DNA of 64,000 nt from Steromphala cineraria (taxonomy: Eukaryota > Mollusca > Gastropoda > Trochida > Trochidae), in contig OU744731.1 of the NCBI GenBank assembly GCA_916613615.1, forward strand, positions 18,632,328 through 18,696,327. Reading direction: 5' to 3'. Every line of letters begins with the position of its first letter. The first letter of the stretch is position 1. The notes under the pieces were generated by a model. The model did not search any database. It was not told the origin of the DNA and was given only the letters and a program-made list of their open reading frames with translations. A program made the position numbers and the translations under genes. Below, piece by piece: positions 38,901-50,299 of this stretch.

Positions 38901-41900
38901 TTAATCCTGAAAAGGATCACATGACATGTAAGTTCAATGCAAATGTGATTTTCGAATGAGAAACCCAGTTAAGTACCTTATAGACTATCCAGATGCTTAC
39001 AGTCGCCCACGAAGAGTAGCATTTCACATGGAATTGATAATAGATTATACATGGACGCGATAACCGATTTAGACAAAGTAGACACTTAACCAGACTACCT
39101 TTTCTAATTAACAGGTTCCGACTCTACAGCAGTTGTGAGTTGAGTTCCTCGGGGCTGCTTTCACTTGTAGTGTGATACCTATATCTGGCAAGGAATACTT
39201 TGTGTCATATTAGTTATAACTGATTTTTGGATGTGAGAAATTTCACATTGCCTTTAGATATCTGCAGTTTCGTGGGTATGTTTGTTGCTTAACTCGTTAC
39301 AGTTTATGAATGTAAGATAACATTAGAGCATACAAGTTTATTGTTTGTAGGCTGCAAAAGAACACTCCGTGATAAATATCAACTTTACTTTGCTTACTCA
39401 CCTTTCACTTACCATTTAAAAGTTTTAGAACCCAAATTAGTTTGTTAGTCAATTTTGGGTATCACATCAGAACAAACATACAAAATCCTAAAAAACCAAA
39501 ACTACAATCCTGTTTTTTATTTGAATATCTGTATCCATAAACACTAAGCTTTGTGGCAATGGCACAATAAGGATAAGCAACATCAATTACCTTTGTCAGT
39601 TTACCTGTCAGTTGAATCTGACAGCTGATTGTTTAGACTACGTTGTAACTGTGGTGCCATGCATTGACTGAACGCACTGTTCTTATGTTGATCCTGATTG
39701 ATGCTGATTACAAACTAGATACTTTCTATAGTAACATTTCATTGGTTATGTTTGGAGTCCTTTTTTCACCAGGGTCTTCTATATTTTCAATGTCATGTAA
39801 CTCAAACAAGAAATCTTAACTTAATTTTGGGAAGAATGCTTACGGTATATATATAAAAATATTATGATATAATAAAAACAAAGGCCTGGATCTATCTTCA
39901 TTGGCACTAACTTGCGACTATATAAGTCAGTTAAAAAAAACATCAGAGTTACTGAAAAAGAAAAGAATATATAAACATACTCCTATACAAGAAATAAATT
40001 CCTAGGTTTTATTAATTGTCTCTTGAAGCTTGCATCGCCTTTTTAGTATCAAACATGTACAGAAACACTTACGGTTATTAAGTTAGATCAGATCTTTCAC
40101 CAACGGCAACTTTCAGTAACAGAATCACACGCTGGACACTGATTCATTCAGCAATCGGTATTACTTTTTTCAATAATTATGTTTATCAATTCAAATAAAA
40201 ATAGGTATATTTTATGAATATAAATTTAAATTTGAATTTAAGCATAAATGGCCGGCTTATTGCAGTAAGTTGATGGTGATGAACTAACCCATTTATTTAT
40301 TCCTTAAGTCATAATCTCATGGTTAAAAAAACAACAATTTGAGCAAAGCTGTAAAAATGTGTATGAAATGCCCAGTATCAGTCATGAAAAAAATCCAAAT
40401 GCTTTCCCCTCTTCTTGCGGTGCTAATCCAGTTGAAAACTAATCATTCAGAGTGGCAATGATATTCAAATTTCAAACACAATGAGCTCAAACATGGCAAC
40501 ATTTCAACAAAAGCACTATTATTTATTATCAATGGAGTAAGAACAAGAGGAAATGTTTACTCATTACAGATACTGAGTAATTAATCAAGTCTTTTCATTA
40601 TAAATATTTGGATGTGTTTAAAGAAGTGATTTGTTGCGTTTTCATTTATTTAAAAAACAAATAGACGTGACTTGTTAAACAAGAATTATAAACATTTCCT
40701 TCAATAATATTTCTTTACTCAATACGAGCCTGAAGAAGATGATTCCTGTTTACCATGATGTAAATACCCAGATTACGAATTGTAAATGTCATTTCATCTG
40801 TTTGTTATCCAGTGGTTTGTGCATTTAGTTACTTTTGTCAGCACTTTAAGACATAGAATCCGCTTTGTGCACTCAGCTTGATGAACAACGAGATCTGTCT
40901 TAAAGGGATTGGCTATATATATAATGCCTTTTCGACAAATCTGACTCACAAGTACAAGGACCCGTCCATACATTTTGAGTCAATACAGCATACAGACATA
41001 GGTATGGCTTGAACATAAATTTACACAAAGTCTATCATTTAAGCTTTAAGATAACATTCACGAGCAAACAATAACCATGGCGTTAGTGACTTCAAATGGG
41101 ATTCTAAAATGTACTTGTTTTGATAAACCCTATAGCTAAATTGTCGACGAGTGTTTTTTCTGACTAAATTATCTCAAAATGGACGCATAGACGTAAATGT
41201 AAGCCAGAAGCGACCAAGATGATAGATTGCTGCAAGACAATCCAGGATTCTTAAGCCATGAAGTTGTTTTTTTAAGTTTGAAAGTTTACAAAGCGTACCA
41301 TGTGAGTTTTTCTCGAGTTAAGTAAAGCTGAGGGTAATAAAGTTTGACTATGCAAAGCTCACGTATTCTACACACACTGATGATACCTTTCTAGTTAGTT
41401 TATCCATATGCTCCTTCTCATTTAAACACAAAATGATTTCTGAAATTACAATCTTAACTTTCAGTTGTGCGGTCTATGTTGGTAGGTTTGACCTTTCGTA
41501 AATGAATGTATCGCAAAAGTTTGATCCTTTGATCAATCAACATATTATTTTATCATCAATATCTTACAGGAATAACTTCATATTTGTGCATAGAATATTA
41601 AGTTATCTTTAATCTCACCTTTTAAAAGATATTTTGTTACTTTTCCTGATATCAAGTTAAGTAGAGACAACATTTGGACTATCTTGAAAGCAGATTTATT
41701 GTTGGCTTGTAGAAATGGAATTTTAAAAAATAAACACTAATATATAATGCAAATATAGGTGTTCTCGAAGGCTAAACAGTCCGTATAAATATTTCTCGTG
41801 TGTGGTTTCTGTTATCACTTTGTACCTGAAACCCTTTCATTAACCAGAACACTCTGAACATAGTATTTTCTGTAATGTATGTAAGGCCTTCCAAAAATAA

Positions 41901-42614
41901 CGTATTGTTGTGAAAGCGTAGACAAGATTTGGATGGCTGAATTTAGGATCATTTAACCTTTTGTTGTCAAAACTGTTGTTTTATCTGCTTTTCGTATCTA
42001 TTTGCCTTTGATACAAGCAATTGAAGTATTTAAAAAATCTGAGGTTAATGAGAACGTCACCTTTATTTTGTTCTAAACTATTTCTTCATATTTGATTATC
42101 ACCATGACTATTACGTTTTTTAAGAACTGAAATAGAAAAAATGTTTTTGTTGATTAAGAACTCACCTGAATTTCAGTCCAGCAATCAAAATGTAATCAGC
42201 TTGATTGTGTCAAAAATGCTCATTTTTAGATCTTTTCCAAGATGCAAAAAAGAGATTAGAAAAAGCAAAAAAAGGTCGCAAAAAAGTAAATATAGGCAAA
42301 GTACAGCAGAAAGGATAACAAACTTTGGTATTAGTGCTGTAACATATGCATTATGTGAATCAATGGATTTCGAGGTAGAATCGACACAACATTGTTAATA
42401 CGATAACCAGTCACCAATATAAACAAAAACATGCTTTCATTGACTTGACAGCCTCTTGGACAAATTTTCAACATTCATCACTTTAATGGTAAAATTCTTA
42501 GGAGCCAAGTTACGTCGTAAATATGTATGACAAGTCAACGTTTGTGTAACAATAGTATATTACGAAAGATGAAATTGCCATATTTCACAAATCTTTTCAT
42601 AACTTTTACATGGA
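35903..42614. repeat. 6.71-kb tandem duplication, copy 2
   Basis: Second copy of 29191-35902. It carries a G block at 37302-37522, the 33-bp array at 37777-38061, an F block at 38997-39187 and an I block at 39442-39672, all equal to their counterparts. Confidence 0.95.
37777..38061. repeat. 33-bp minisatellite (second tandem copy)
   Basis: The same array as 31065-31349 with the same number and order of units. Unchanged unit number in a minisatellite points to a very recent duplication or an assembly artefact. Confidence 0.95.
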
Positions 42615-42789
42615 TGGAATAACTAGCACGGACATATTTGTCATTACAAAAGATAGATTTCGCAAGTAAAATTTCCCATACCACAAACAGGAGTTGTCAT
42701 GTTTTCTTTTTGTCTGCAAGAGGTTGTGTGATTTAGTTTGCAAACCTGCCTTTCCTACATGTAGACTATTAATACAACCACCCATGTAC

Positions 42790-43080
42790 TGAAGATGTAC
42801 TACGATAGATGAGATAAAGGAAATATATTAGTCTGGGCAAGTCATCACCAATTGCAACTAGTTTGTCTTGTCTTAACCAGGCTGATTGAAGCAACAAACG
42901 ATGTAGACAATGCAAGTGATAGTAGCAATATTAGATTGGCCTGGTAATATGTATTGTAGATGATAAGTAAATCAATCATATCTTGTTGCTCTCTCATACG
43001 GTTATCGTCTACTGCCGTGTCGCTTGACAGAACTATTTGCAAATAGTTTCATCGGAAATTTCCTATACTAAAGATAAAAC
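42790..43080 (+). repeat. E block, copy 3, inverted
   Basis: Reverse-orientation match to 7000-7310 and 22800-23070: ATATTAGTCTGGGCAAG, CAATTG, CTAGTTTGTCTTG, then the exon, then CGTCTACTGCCGTG-CGCTTGACAG. It marks a change of strand for the decayed array. Confidence 0.7.
42881..42943 (+). CDS. E block, copy 3: intact 63-nt exon
   Basis: The acceptor TTGTCTTGTCTTAACCAG is followed by exactly 63 bases and the donor GTAATA at 42944. The frame that avoids stops leaves one base at the start and two at the end (LIEATNDVDNASDSSNIRLA plus TG). The exon is therefore a multiple of three, and its last two bases join the first base of exon F (G) to make a Trp codon. The peptide is acidic and rich in Asn and Ser, with no domain I recognise. 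Copies 1 and 2 have stops. The F and I blocks expected downstream on this strand were not found, so this may be an isolated survivor. Confidence 0.45.
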
Positions 43081-43695
43081 TTTGAAATTTTTACCTTAAC
43101 CTTTATTTTCAGAATAAGGAAACACATAAGGATGGGCAGAACAACGAAATGAAAGCTTAATGATAGTTGTGTCATGCTAGTTTTACCAACACTTCATTGT
43201 CTTTATGTTTGCTGTGCTGAAACATTGTAATTCAGACGTTTCTAAATCGGTTTCTGTAATAAATTGCAATCAGTATTATCACTTAAAACATCTCCATACA
43301 CGATTTGATTTATTTATTGGGTTCAAAACTGAAATCGATTAATCTATTTCATTGATTTTGTTATCTTTTTTGGTTGTGTAATTTTCAATATTATAAACAA
43401 AGGAACAAGGTAATTGAGAGTAAGTAAAAACACCCTTTTTATTGAATTCTTTATATGATATGATCGCTGGTTTTCTTGATGAAAGTCAAAAATAGAAACA
43501 CTATGTTACTTACTAATATTTTAGTCGTTCCAATGTTCAATATGTTTGCTAAATGTAATATTCTTCTTAAATTTTCATCAACCTAATGGGCAACACTTTT
43601 GGTTTTGTTATGTACTAGTTGTACCATTAAACTTCACTCCAATGTAATGGTGAGCTTCCCTTGTTTGATAAACTATAATGATAAGATATGTCCGC
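43081..43695. other. AT-rich stretch with no supported gene
   Basis: No F block could be found downstream of the plus-strand E exon. Confidence 0.4.
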
Positions 43696-43699
43696 TTAA

Positions 43700-44056
43700 A
43701 GGGGCAGTAGCACGTTTTTTGATAATTTTATATTTTAAAATTTTCACTGATAATCGTAAGTAAATGCTAAATGTATTATTTTGACAGTGTCAAAAATTTC
43801 ACTACACAAGCCAATCATCCATAGTCAGAGGTCAAAGTATTAGGATTCACCTAAAATCCATTGGCGGCCATTTTTGTGTGAACACCTTTAATTCATTTTG
43901 TGTAAGAAAAGGCAATCGCATGGCTAAACTTTACGTTATATATTTGAATTATTACTGCTCTATTTAGTTTTAATACATTGTCTTTCAATTGGAACCATTT
44001 ATTTTCATTTTCCTGACATCACCTTATATTCCCCCTCAAAACGTGCTACTGCCCCT
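43700..44056 (+). mobile_element. TTAA-flanked MITE, copy 3
   Basis: AGGGGCAGTAGCACG ... CGTGCTACTGCCCCT with TTAA at 43696-43699 and 44057-44060. Perfect 15-base inverted ends; 357 bp. Confidence 0.9.
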
Positions 44057-44272
44057 TTAAACAACTGACATATCAAGTTTAAATCATTTGACACGCAGGT
44101 ACCTAACATAGTGCTCTCGTATCACCACCAACGATATTCTCTTGGATACACTATCAAACACATTTGTAAATTTCCACTCATACAATAAGTCGCTAGTTGT
44201 TCTGTCAGGACCATTTACACCCCTCGAGAAGATCTACTGTCATCAATTGTTGTATTGTATACTTCAATTTAA

Positions 44273-44632
44273 ACGGACAGTATTTCGTTTTTTGAAAAGT
44301 TTATATTTTTAATTTTCACTGATAATTTAGTGTACATTAATGCTAAATGTATTATTTTGATAGCGTCAACAATCTCATTATACAGGCCAATCCTCTAGGC
44401 AGAGGACAAAGTATGACGATTCACATAAAATCCATTGGCGGCCATTTGGTGTGAACACCTTAAGTTTAATTCATTTTGTGTAGAAAAAGGAATCGTATGG
44501 CTTAACCTTGCATTAAATATTTAAATTATTACTGCTCCAATTAGTTTAAATACATTGTCTTTCAATTGGAACCATTTGTTTTCATTCTCCTGACATCACC
44601 TTAAATTCCCCCTAAAACGTGCTACTGTCCCT
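44273..44632 (+). mobile_element. TTAA-flanked MITE, copy 4 (diverged)
   Basis: Ends ACGGACAGTATTTCG and CGTGCTACTGTCCCT with TTAA at 44269-44272 and 44633-44636. The interior aligns with copy 3 with scattered changes, so this is an older insertion only about 210 bases from copy 3. Confidence 0.85.
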
Positions 44633-44639
44633 TTAAAGG

Positions 44640-45529
44640 TGGCTTTTCTAACAATGATGACATTTGATGACATTATCACACTATTAATGTTGAACAGATG
44701 AATTAAGGGTATTTGTAAAAACCAATCACTTGCAATGATCGGGTTTGCTAGATCACATTGCTATGAACAGAACATAACAACATGAACGTGTAAAGTAATT
44801 TTCAGGGGGAAATCTTTGAAATGTTAAGTGAAACCTCTGTTTTAATACTCCAATTTTACTATCTTACTGACATGCATGTCAAATCTGATTCATTGAAAAC
44901 ACAGCTAGTATTATTTCCACTGCTTTTTTCTTTTGAGAGTTACATGTACATTTTGCCTGATACTGATACTTATTGTAAGATACTTAAGAAGATATAAGTC
45001 CAAAAAGCGCTGTGAGGTAAAAGTGCATTAACGACACCAACTGGCGACCAATTCTACCAATATGTCTTTAGTATTTGTCCTGATATATTCTAATATATCT
45101 TAATCCTTTGTTTATTAACCTTGCCTCTGGCAAAATTGTACTCAATCATAAATATAATCTTCTCACGGTGGTGTGATGAAAGGATGAAGCTCTTTGAAGC
45201 TCTTAAACATCCGACTTATCGTGCCTGCTAAAAATTAGACCAAGATGCATGTTTCCTGACAACAAACAGCAAAAGTTGTTTCGAGCCTTCTTTTAGATAT
45301 TGGCATGTTCCATGTCTTTTAAATATTGGTTTCTTGTGTATTTGGCACATGGCAGCAAGTTTTTGGGCTGACGCTGACTTTTTATTATTTTTTATGTTCT
45401 ATAGTAAGACGATTGTCATGTGTCATGATATCTAAAAATTGTGTAATTTAGAAACGGCTTACATGTTGTTTGGGTTATAGGTTATAGATCTTTAATGTCT
45501 TCATCTGTTATCGGTTTTAGGTAACCCTA
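44640..45529. other. AT-rich stretch with no supported gene
   Basis: Nothing I can support. Confidence 0.4.
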
Positions 45530-45837
45530 TCCATACATGACTTTTATGATTCTTTGAATCGTAGATGTCTTGGACCAATGTCCTTAACAATGAACAAATT
45601 CTCAGTGCCAATGAACAGGATCTGTTCACCTTTGTTTGACGTTCGTGAAAGCTCTTCAAGTAAAGAACTTGTTTTGTATCTGTAGGTTTATGGTTGTTAT
45701 AGGTGAAATTGTCTGTCCTTCCCTTTTATTAATATATCAAATAATAGGAGCTCTATGTTTCTTGTGTCTATTTTGAATTTGATTTTGGGATGAAGGTCTT
45801 GAAGGAACTGTACAATTTCTCTTACACCTAGATTTTG
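45530..45837 (-). pseudogene. Penelope-like element reverse transcriptase fragment
   Basis: On the minus strand from 45837, one frame reads through VQFLQDLHPKIKFKID and a degenerate FLDI-like stretch (LLLFDILIKGKD). After a frameshift near 45700 a second frame reads NNHKPTDTKQVLYLKS and then SLALRICSLL. The order HP-x-I-x-F, FLDI, KPTDT-x-Q-x-L, SLALRI matches the end of the reverse transcriptase of Penelope-like retroelements. No GIY-YIG endonuclease part was found. Frameshifted and truncated at both ends, so dead. The family signature is from memory. Confidence 0.7.
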
Positions 45838-46691
45838 TTATCCTAAAATATGAAGCAATCGTTTAAATACTGTTTCCAATGTGCACGGAAAGTATCTCAC
45901 ATTGTTTACCATTAATAGTTTCCATATTTGAATATATTTTTCTTCTAAAATGCCAATGACAAACTATAAGTTTGTATAAGTTTGCATAAACATGGGCAAA
46001 TGTTACCATGGCTTTCCTCAGTATTTGAATCAATGATTTATCGATGTTCAACAGAAATACACTGACAAATTATGTTGACATTGCATGAAAAAAGGAAATG
46101 AATTTATCACCTGCTTTCATGGAAGATTAGAAAATCTCCTGTTCAGCAAAATATGATCATATTCAATGGAAATACTATTTTCCTATCGTGTCTTTTAAAC
46201 GTCACTCAGCTGAAAATCTGCTCCGAACTCATAAGCATAAAACTTTGCTGACAAGAAAGAAAGAGACATATCTGTTTTATGTCTTTTTTGGCTTATTACG
46301 TTAGCTCATCCATTTCCATATCATTATCTCTTCTTTGCAATGCTATTGTTATATTGTGTATATTATCCGTTACAGACCTGGCAAAATACATTACAGCTTA
46401 AGTAGCTATTGTGTTTAATCTTTATTGAGAATTAAAATTCACGCCCTTTCTACAAATTTCGCATTAGGTTTCCATTAAATTGAAAAACAAGGACAATCGA
46501 TTACCACCTCAATATTTCCTTTAGACCTGACCATTTGATGAGGTAATTTCTTAAATATAAACTGGCTGAGCTTGGCCAGTACATCCATTCCCCTTCCCAC
46601 TTTCTTGTTTCAAAATTTCTATAAGACAATTAAACAAAGGCAATTGATAAGACGCTAGTTCTTGTTTTTAATGAATTTGTGTTGGAGTTTA

Positions 46692-46945
46692 AATTTATGT
46701 AGCAGCACGCTAGGAAGGTATTAAACTTCTCACTGACATTGTGCAAACAGATGAGGTGTATCGCTAGGTCGTTAGCGACGTGCCATTGGAGGAACTAATC
46801 ACATCAATATTAGTTCAGAAGACCATCCTTCTTAGGAGAATTCAGGGTTAAGTTAAGATCAAACCATAGATTACACTGGAAGCGTGCGAGTGCATGTTGC
46901 TTATGGATATGAAAATGGGCGAAGCGATATAACGATGCCATGAAA
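46692..46945 (+). repeat. G block, copy 4, inverted
   Basis: Matches the reverse complement of 30590-30810 and, less well, of 25345-25540 and 9490-9660. Conserved in both the putative exon and the putative intron (GTGCGAGTGCATG, TATGGATATGA). Confidence 0.65.
46786..46846 (+). pseudogene. G block, copy 4: first-exon equivalent without ATG
   Basis: Same frame and splice phase as 9591-9639 but 12 bases longer (LEELITSILVQKTILLRRIQ, then one phase base before GTTAAGT). The start position is TTG, and no in-frame ATG was seen just upstream, so it is probably not translated as is. Confidence 0.4.
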
Positions 46946-47303
46946 GATTTAACAATCAACGTTTTGACAAGTTGAAGAGTTTGAAAATAATGTTAAGACG
47001 ACACTGAATTCATAAGCCGTATCTAACTGTTGTCTTTGAGATTTCCTAAAGCTTAAAAATCATCCAAATTTTCTGCAGAAAACAGTAGGTAAATTATAGT
47101 TACTCTGTAAGTAACCTTAGACGAGGATAATACTGACTATCACTGCATTATTCGTTCGCCCTTTCACACATTATGCAATCACTATGTGATTCTTATTTTG
47201 GCCATGATCTTAGACAGATTATTATGTAACGTGTTTATTTTCTCTCATGATCTTCATTTGCATTCAAAATAATGTTTAATACGATTGCGATTTTATATAA
47301 ATT

Positions 47304-47985
47304 TTAATCATTAAGGATAAAGAATTTTTCTAGAGATATATATTTGATTACACTGAAAAGCCTTATCTGTATATGTAGATGTATCTGTATGGTACTCGGC
47401 TGCGGATACGGATCATATTCAAACCTTGGTTGAACAGGAAGTTTCAATTTGAACGTCTTTGTGTTCTCACTCTCTACACAGGTATTATGGAGGAAGTTCA
47501 AATCAGGACTTTTCCTAGAAAATAGTTCTCACATATATAAGTATTTTCAGCTGGTAATCTTAATGATCTGCTGTTTCCAGTTCTCTGTTGTTTGCGATAA
47601 TTCTATAGGAGTTTTCGAGACGTCTATCAGGTCTATGATGACCTTTTAAAGAAAGACAAATATTTTTTCCAATCTTCTTATGGCCAGTGGTTCTTTTCCC
47701 AGTTGTGTGATCATGGCTGAGTCGTCATTACAGACAAAGCGGACACTCTCTATCAGTCGATGTCCTACTGTTGATGGGGCTCCCATACAATACAGGAGTA
47801 CTTTAGATATGATCTCACTACTGAAATGAATGCTTGTTGTTTGAACGTTAGGTTTGAGTGTTTAGGTTCCGTCTTATGAATCCTAGAAACTTTCATAGCC
47901 TTGGATTGGTCTTGTTGATGTTGGTATTCCAGGTGAGATTTGAGCTGATTTAGACTCCTTAGTATGTGTGTATTCAGTTAACTCA
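47304..47985 (-). pseudogene. decayed coding region, about 225 codons in one frame with several stops
   Basis: Reading the minus strand from about 47985, a single frame has only a handful of stops in nearly 690 bases. Protein-like parts are ESKSAQISPGIPTSTRPIQG, then VLLYCMGAPSTVGHRLIESV, then DDSAMITQLGKEPLAIRRLE, a stop, DVSKTPIELSQTTENWKQQ, two stops, and PVQPRFEYDPYPQPSTIQI running to 47304. The residue mix is unlike translated AT-rich noise. The absence of frameshifts suggests point decay of a long exon or a processed copy. I do not recognise the protein. Confidence 0.45.
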
Positions 47986-48342
47986 TCAAACATGATTCTT
48001 TACATTTCGAAGATGTTACAACATGAATATAAAAGTATTTCTGCATACATATTGCTCTCATCATTACTGTAATTATGATCCTTTTCGAAGAAACCTTCTT
48101 TACACTATAACTTAAATACACTTATTAGTATTGCAGTACCCTAACAACTTACATGTGAAAGTGCAAAATAGTGTTGACTCAGAACTTTAGTTGTCACGTT
48201 TTCATACATTTCGTTTTAACGAAAAATCTGATCCCCGTCATATTGACCCGTTTTACACTGAACAATGATTACAATGAATGATTTTTTTTATTCAGTTCGT
48301 TTTTCAAAGTCTAAAATTTTCAAAATCAACCATGTGTTTCAT

Positions 48343-49194
48343 TATACCCCCGCCTTACAGCGTAAGCGGGGGTATATAGCGCTCATTCTGTCCGTCAGTC
48401 TGTCCGTCCGTCCGTCACAAAAGTTTGTCCGGAGCATAACTCCCAAACTTTTCATGCTAGCTTCACCAAACTGCACACACTTATCAACCATGATCCCTAG
48501 ATGTGCCTTTTGGGGGTTAGACCAACAAATCATTTGTATTTTGTGCAGTTTCCATGGAAACATGACTAAACCAGTGACTCTATGACCAAGCCCTTTGTCC
48601 GGAGCATATCTCCCCAACTATTTATGCTAGCTTCACCAAACTTCATACACTTATCAACCATGATCCCTAGATGTGTCTTTTGAAGGTTAAACCAACACAT
48701 TATTTGCAGTTTCCATTGATAAAATGACTAAAAATGATTATATGATAAATTACTTTGTCCCAAACATATGTCCTGAAATATACATCTCAGCTTCACCAAA
48801 TTTGCTACATATGTCAATCATGGTTGCTGGATATGCCTTGTGAGAGTTAAACGATATATGGATTTTCTTTTCTGCGTTTTCTTTGGAAAACATGACTTAC
48901 AAAGTGACTTGACAAACATAATTTTGTCCTCAGTACATCTCGTAGAATATTCATGATAACTGCCTCAACTTTGCAACAAAGATCAACCATTATCCCTAGA
49001 TGTACCCTTTAATTGTAAAACCTATTAATGAATTTGGTATTGGGGTTTCAGTGGAAAGCAGACTTACACAATGAGTTACTGTATACTCAACTATCAGACA
49101 ACTTTAACCAATATTAATCAGTTTTACTATTTGAATTTGTTTTTACAAAGTGGGGAGCGGGTGTATGTGAGCTTTGCTCACTTCTCTACTTGTT
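48343..49194 (+). mobile_element. C5/G5-hairpin element of a second type, with degenerate internal repeats
   Basis: Head hairpin TACCCCCGCCTTACAGCGTA with its G5 arm at 48366-48373, then a GTCC/GTCN run (48390-48415). About four diverged units of roughly 165 bases follow. The first two begin TTTGTCCGGAGCATA (48424, 48595) and share CTTATCAACCATGATCCCTA. Later units near 48760 and 48925 decay. The tail is GTGAGCTTTGCTCACTTC. Open frames on both strands here are shadows. Confidence 0.75.
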
Positions 49195-49459
49195 TTAGGA
49201 TAGTGTTGTGCTATTCCTAAGATAAGGACGTAAATCATATGCATGTTTCAACATTATGGTTGCTTATCGTAAAAACTGTGTTTTTCACTAAACACATATC
49301 TGCATTCGTTCATTTGATTGTAACATTTGTGTCCATAAAATAATATAACGTATTTATATATGAATGTAAAACAAGAATTTTCGCACTTGAAACTATTGAA
49401 ACTAAATTAAACTTTACAACATTTAATTCGATAAAATCACAGCCACATTTGAAATACCC

Positions 49460-49660
49460 ATAGGAATTGATGTGCAAATTTTCCATATATCTGTAATAGC
49501 GAATTTATCAAGCTACTGCCTTTCATCAGAAAGTTGCTAAGTGGATCAGATGAAGTTTCTCTAAAGGGATCGACAATAATATGATTACATTAATCGTATT
49601 GATTTAGCGCTTTTTATACAGCAATATTAACGTCAATGAGTATAAATGTCGTTCGGGCAA
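49460..49660. repeat. old dispersed repeat C, copy 1
   Basis: Close match to 63100-63310, including CAAGCTACTGCCTTTCATCA and GATCGACAATAATATGATTA. An open frame on the minus strand in this copy is interrupted in the other, so coding is not supported. Confidence 0.8.
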
Positions 49661-50013
49661 AAAAGATTTACTTTTTTATAATTGGCGAAGTGAGGTAAAT
49701 GGAAGTAACTCATTCCTACATGTACATTCTTGTCTGGAAATAATGGATAAAGTGTGATCGTTATTGATTTGATATTTTGTTTAAGATAATTGGCTATATT
49801 CTCAATTTTACCAGTCTTGTTAACACAAAACGCCAAACCGAACAATTCGATGTTATGAGTTTTCTGTGTGGAAATGTTTGAGATGACAAGAGGCCGAAAG
49901 TTTAATTGCAGGAAGGTGTACGTCCAATGTTCTGTGGTGGTCTTAAGGGTTCAAATGCAAGTTGTCCTGGGTTAAAATATCGCCATATATTTCCTGTTGA
50001 AAACGGTATTTAA

Positions 50014-50295
50014 AGGAATTAAATCACAAAACTAAATCTGATTACACTAGCCAATCTTCCATAGTAAGGGGACAAAGTATGAAGATTCACATAAAATCCA
50101 CTGGCGGCCATTTTGTGTGAACACCTTTAATTCATTTTGTGTAAGAAAAAGGAATCGCATGGCTAAACTTTATATTATATATTTGAATTATTACTGCTCC
50201 ATTCAGTTTAAATATGTTGACTTTCAATTGGAACCATTAATCTTCATTTTCCTGACATCACCTAATATTCCCTCTAAAAACGTGCTACTGCCCCT
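50014..50295 (+). mobile_element. TTAA-flanked MITE, copy 5, 5'-deleted
   Basis: The 3' end CGTGCTACTGCCCCT and TTAA (50296-50299) are intact. At the 5' side TTAA-AGG (50010-50016) is followed directly by interior sequence, so the first ~75 bases of the element are missing or replaced. The 60-codon open frame inside is not a gene. Confidence 0.75.
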
Positions 50296-50299
50296 TTAA

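Noticed and set aside
48265..48617. Overlapping ORFs on both strands
   Set aside because: Inside the second hairpin element and its GTCC microsatellite.
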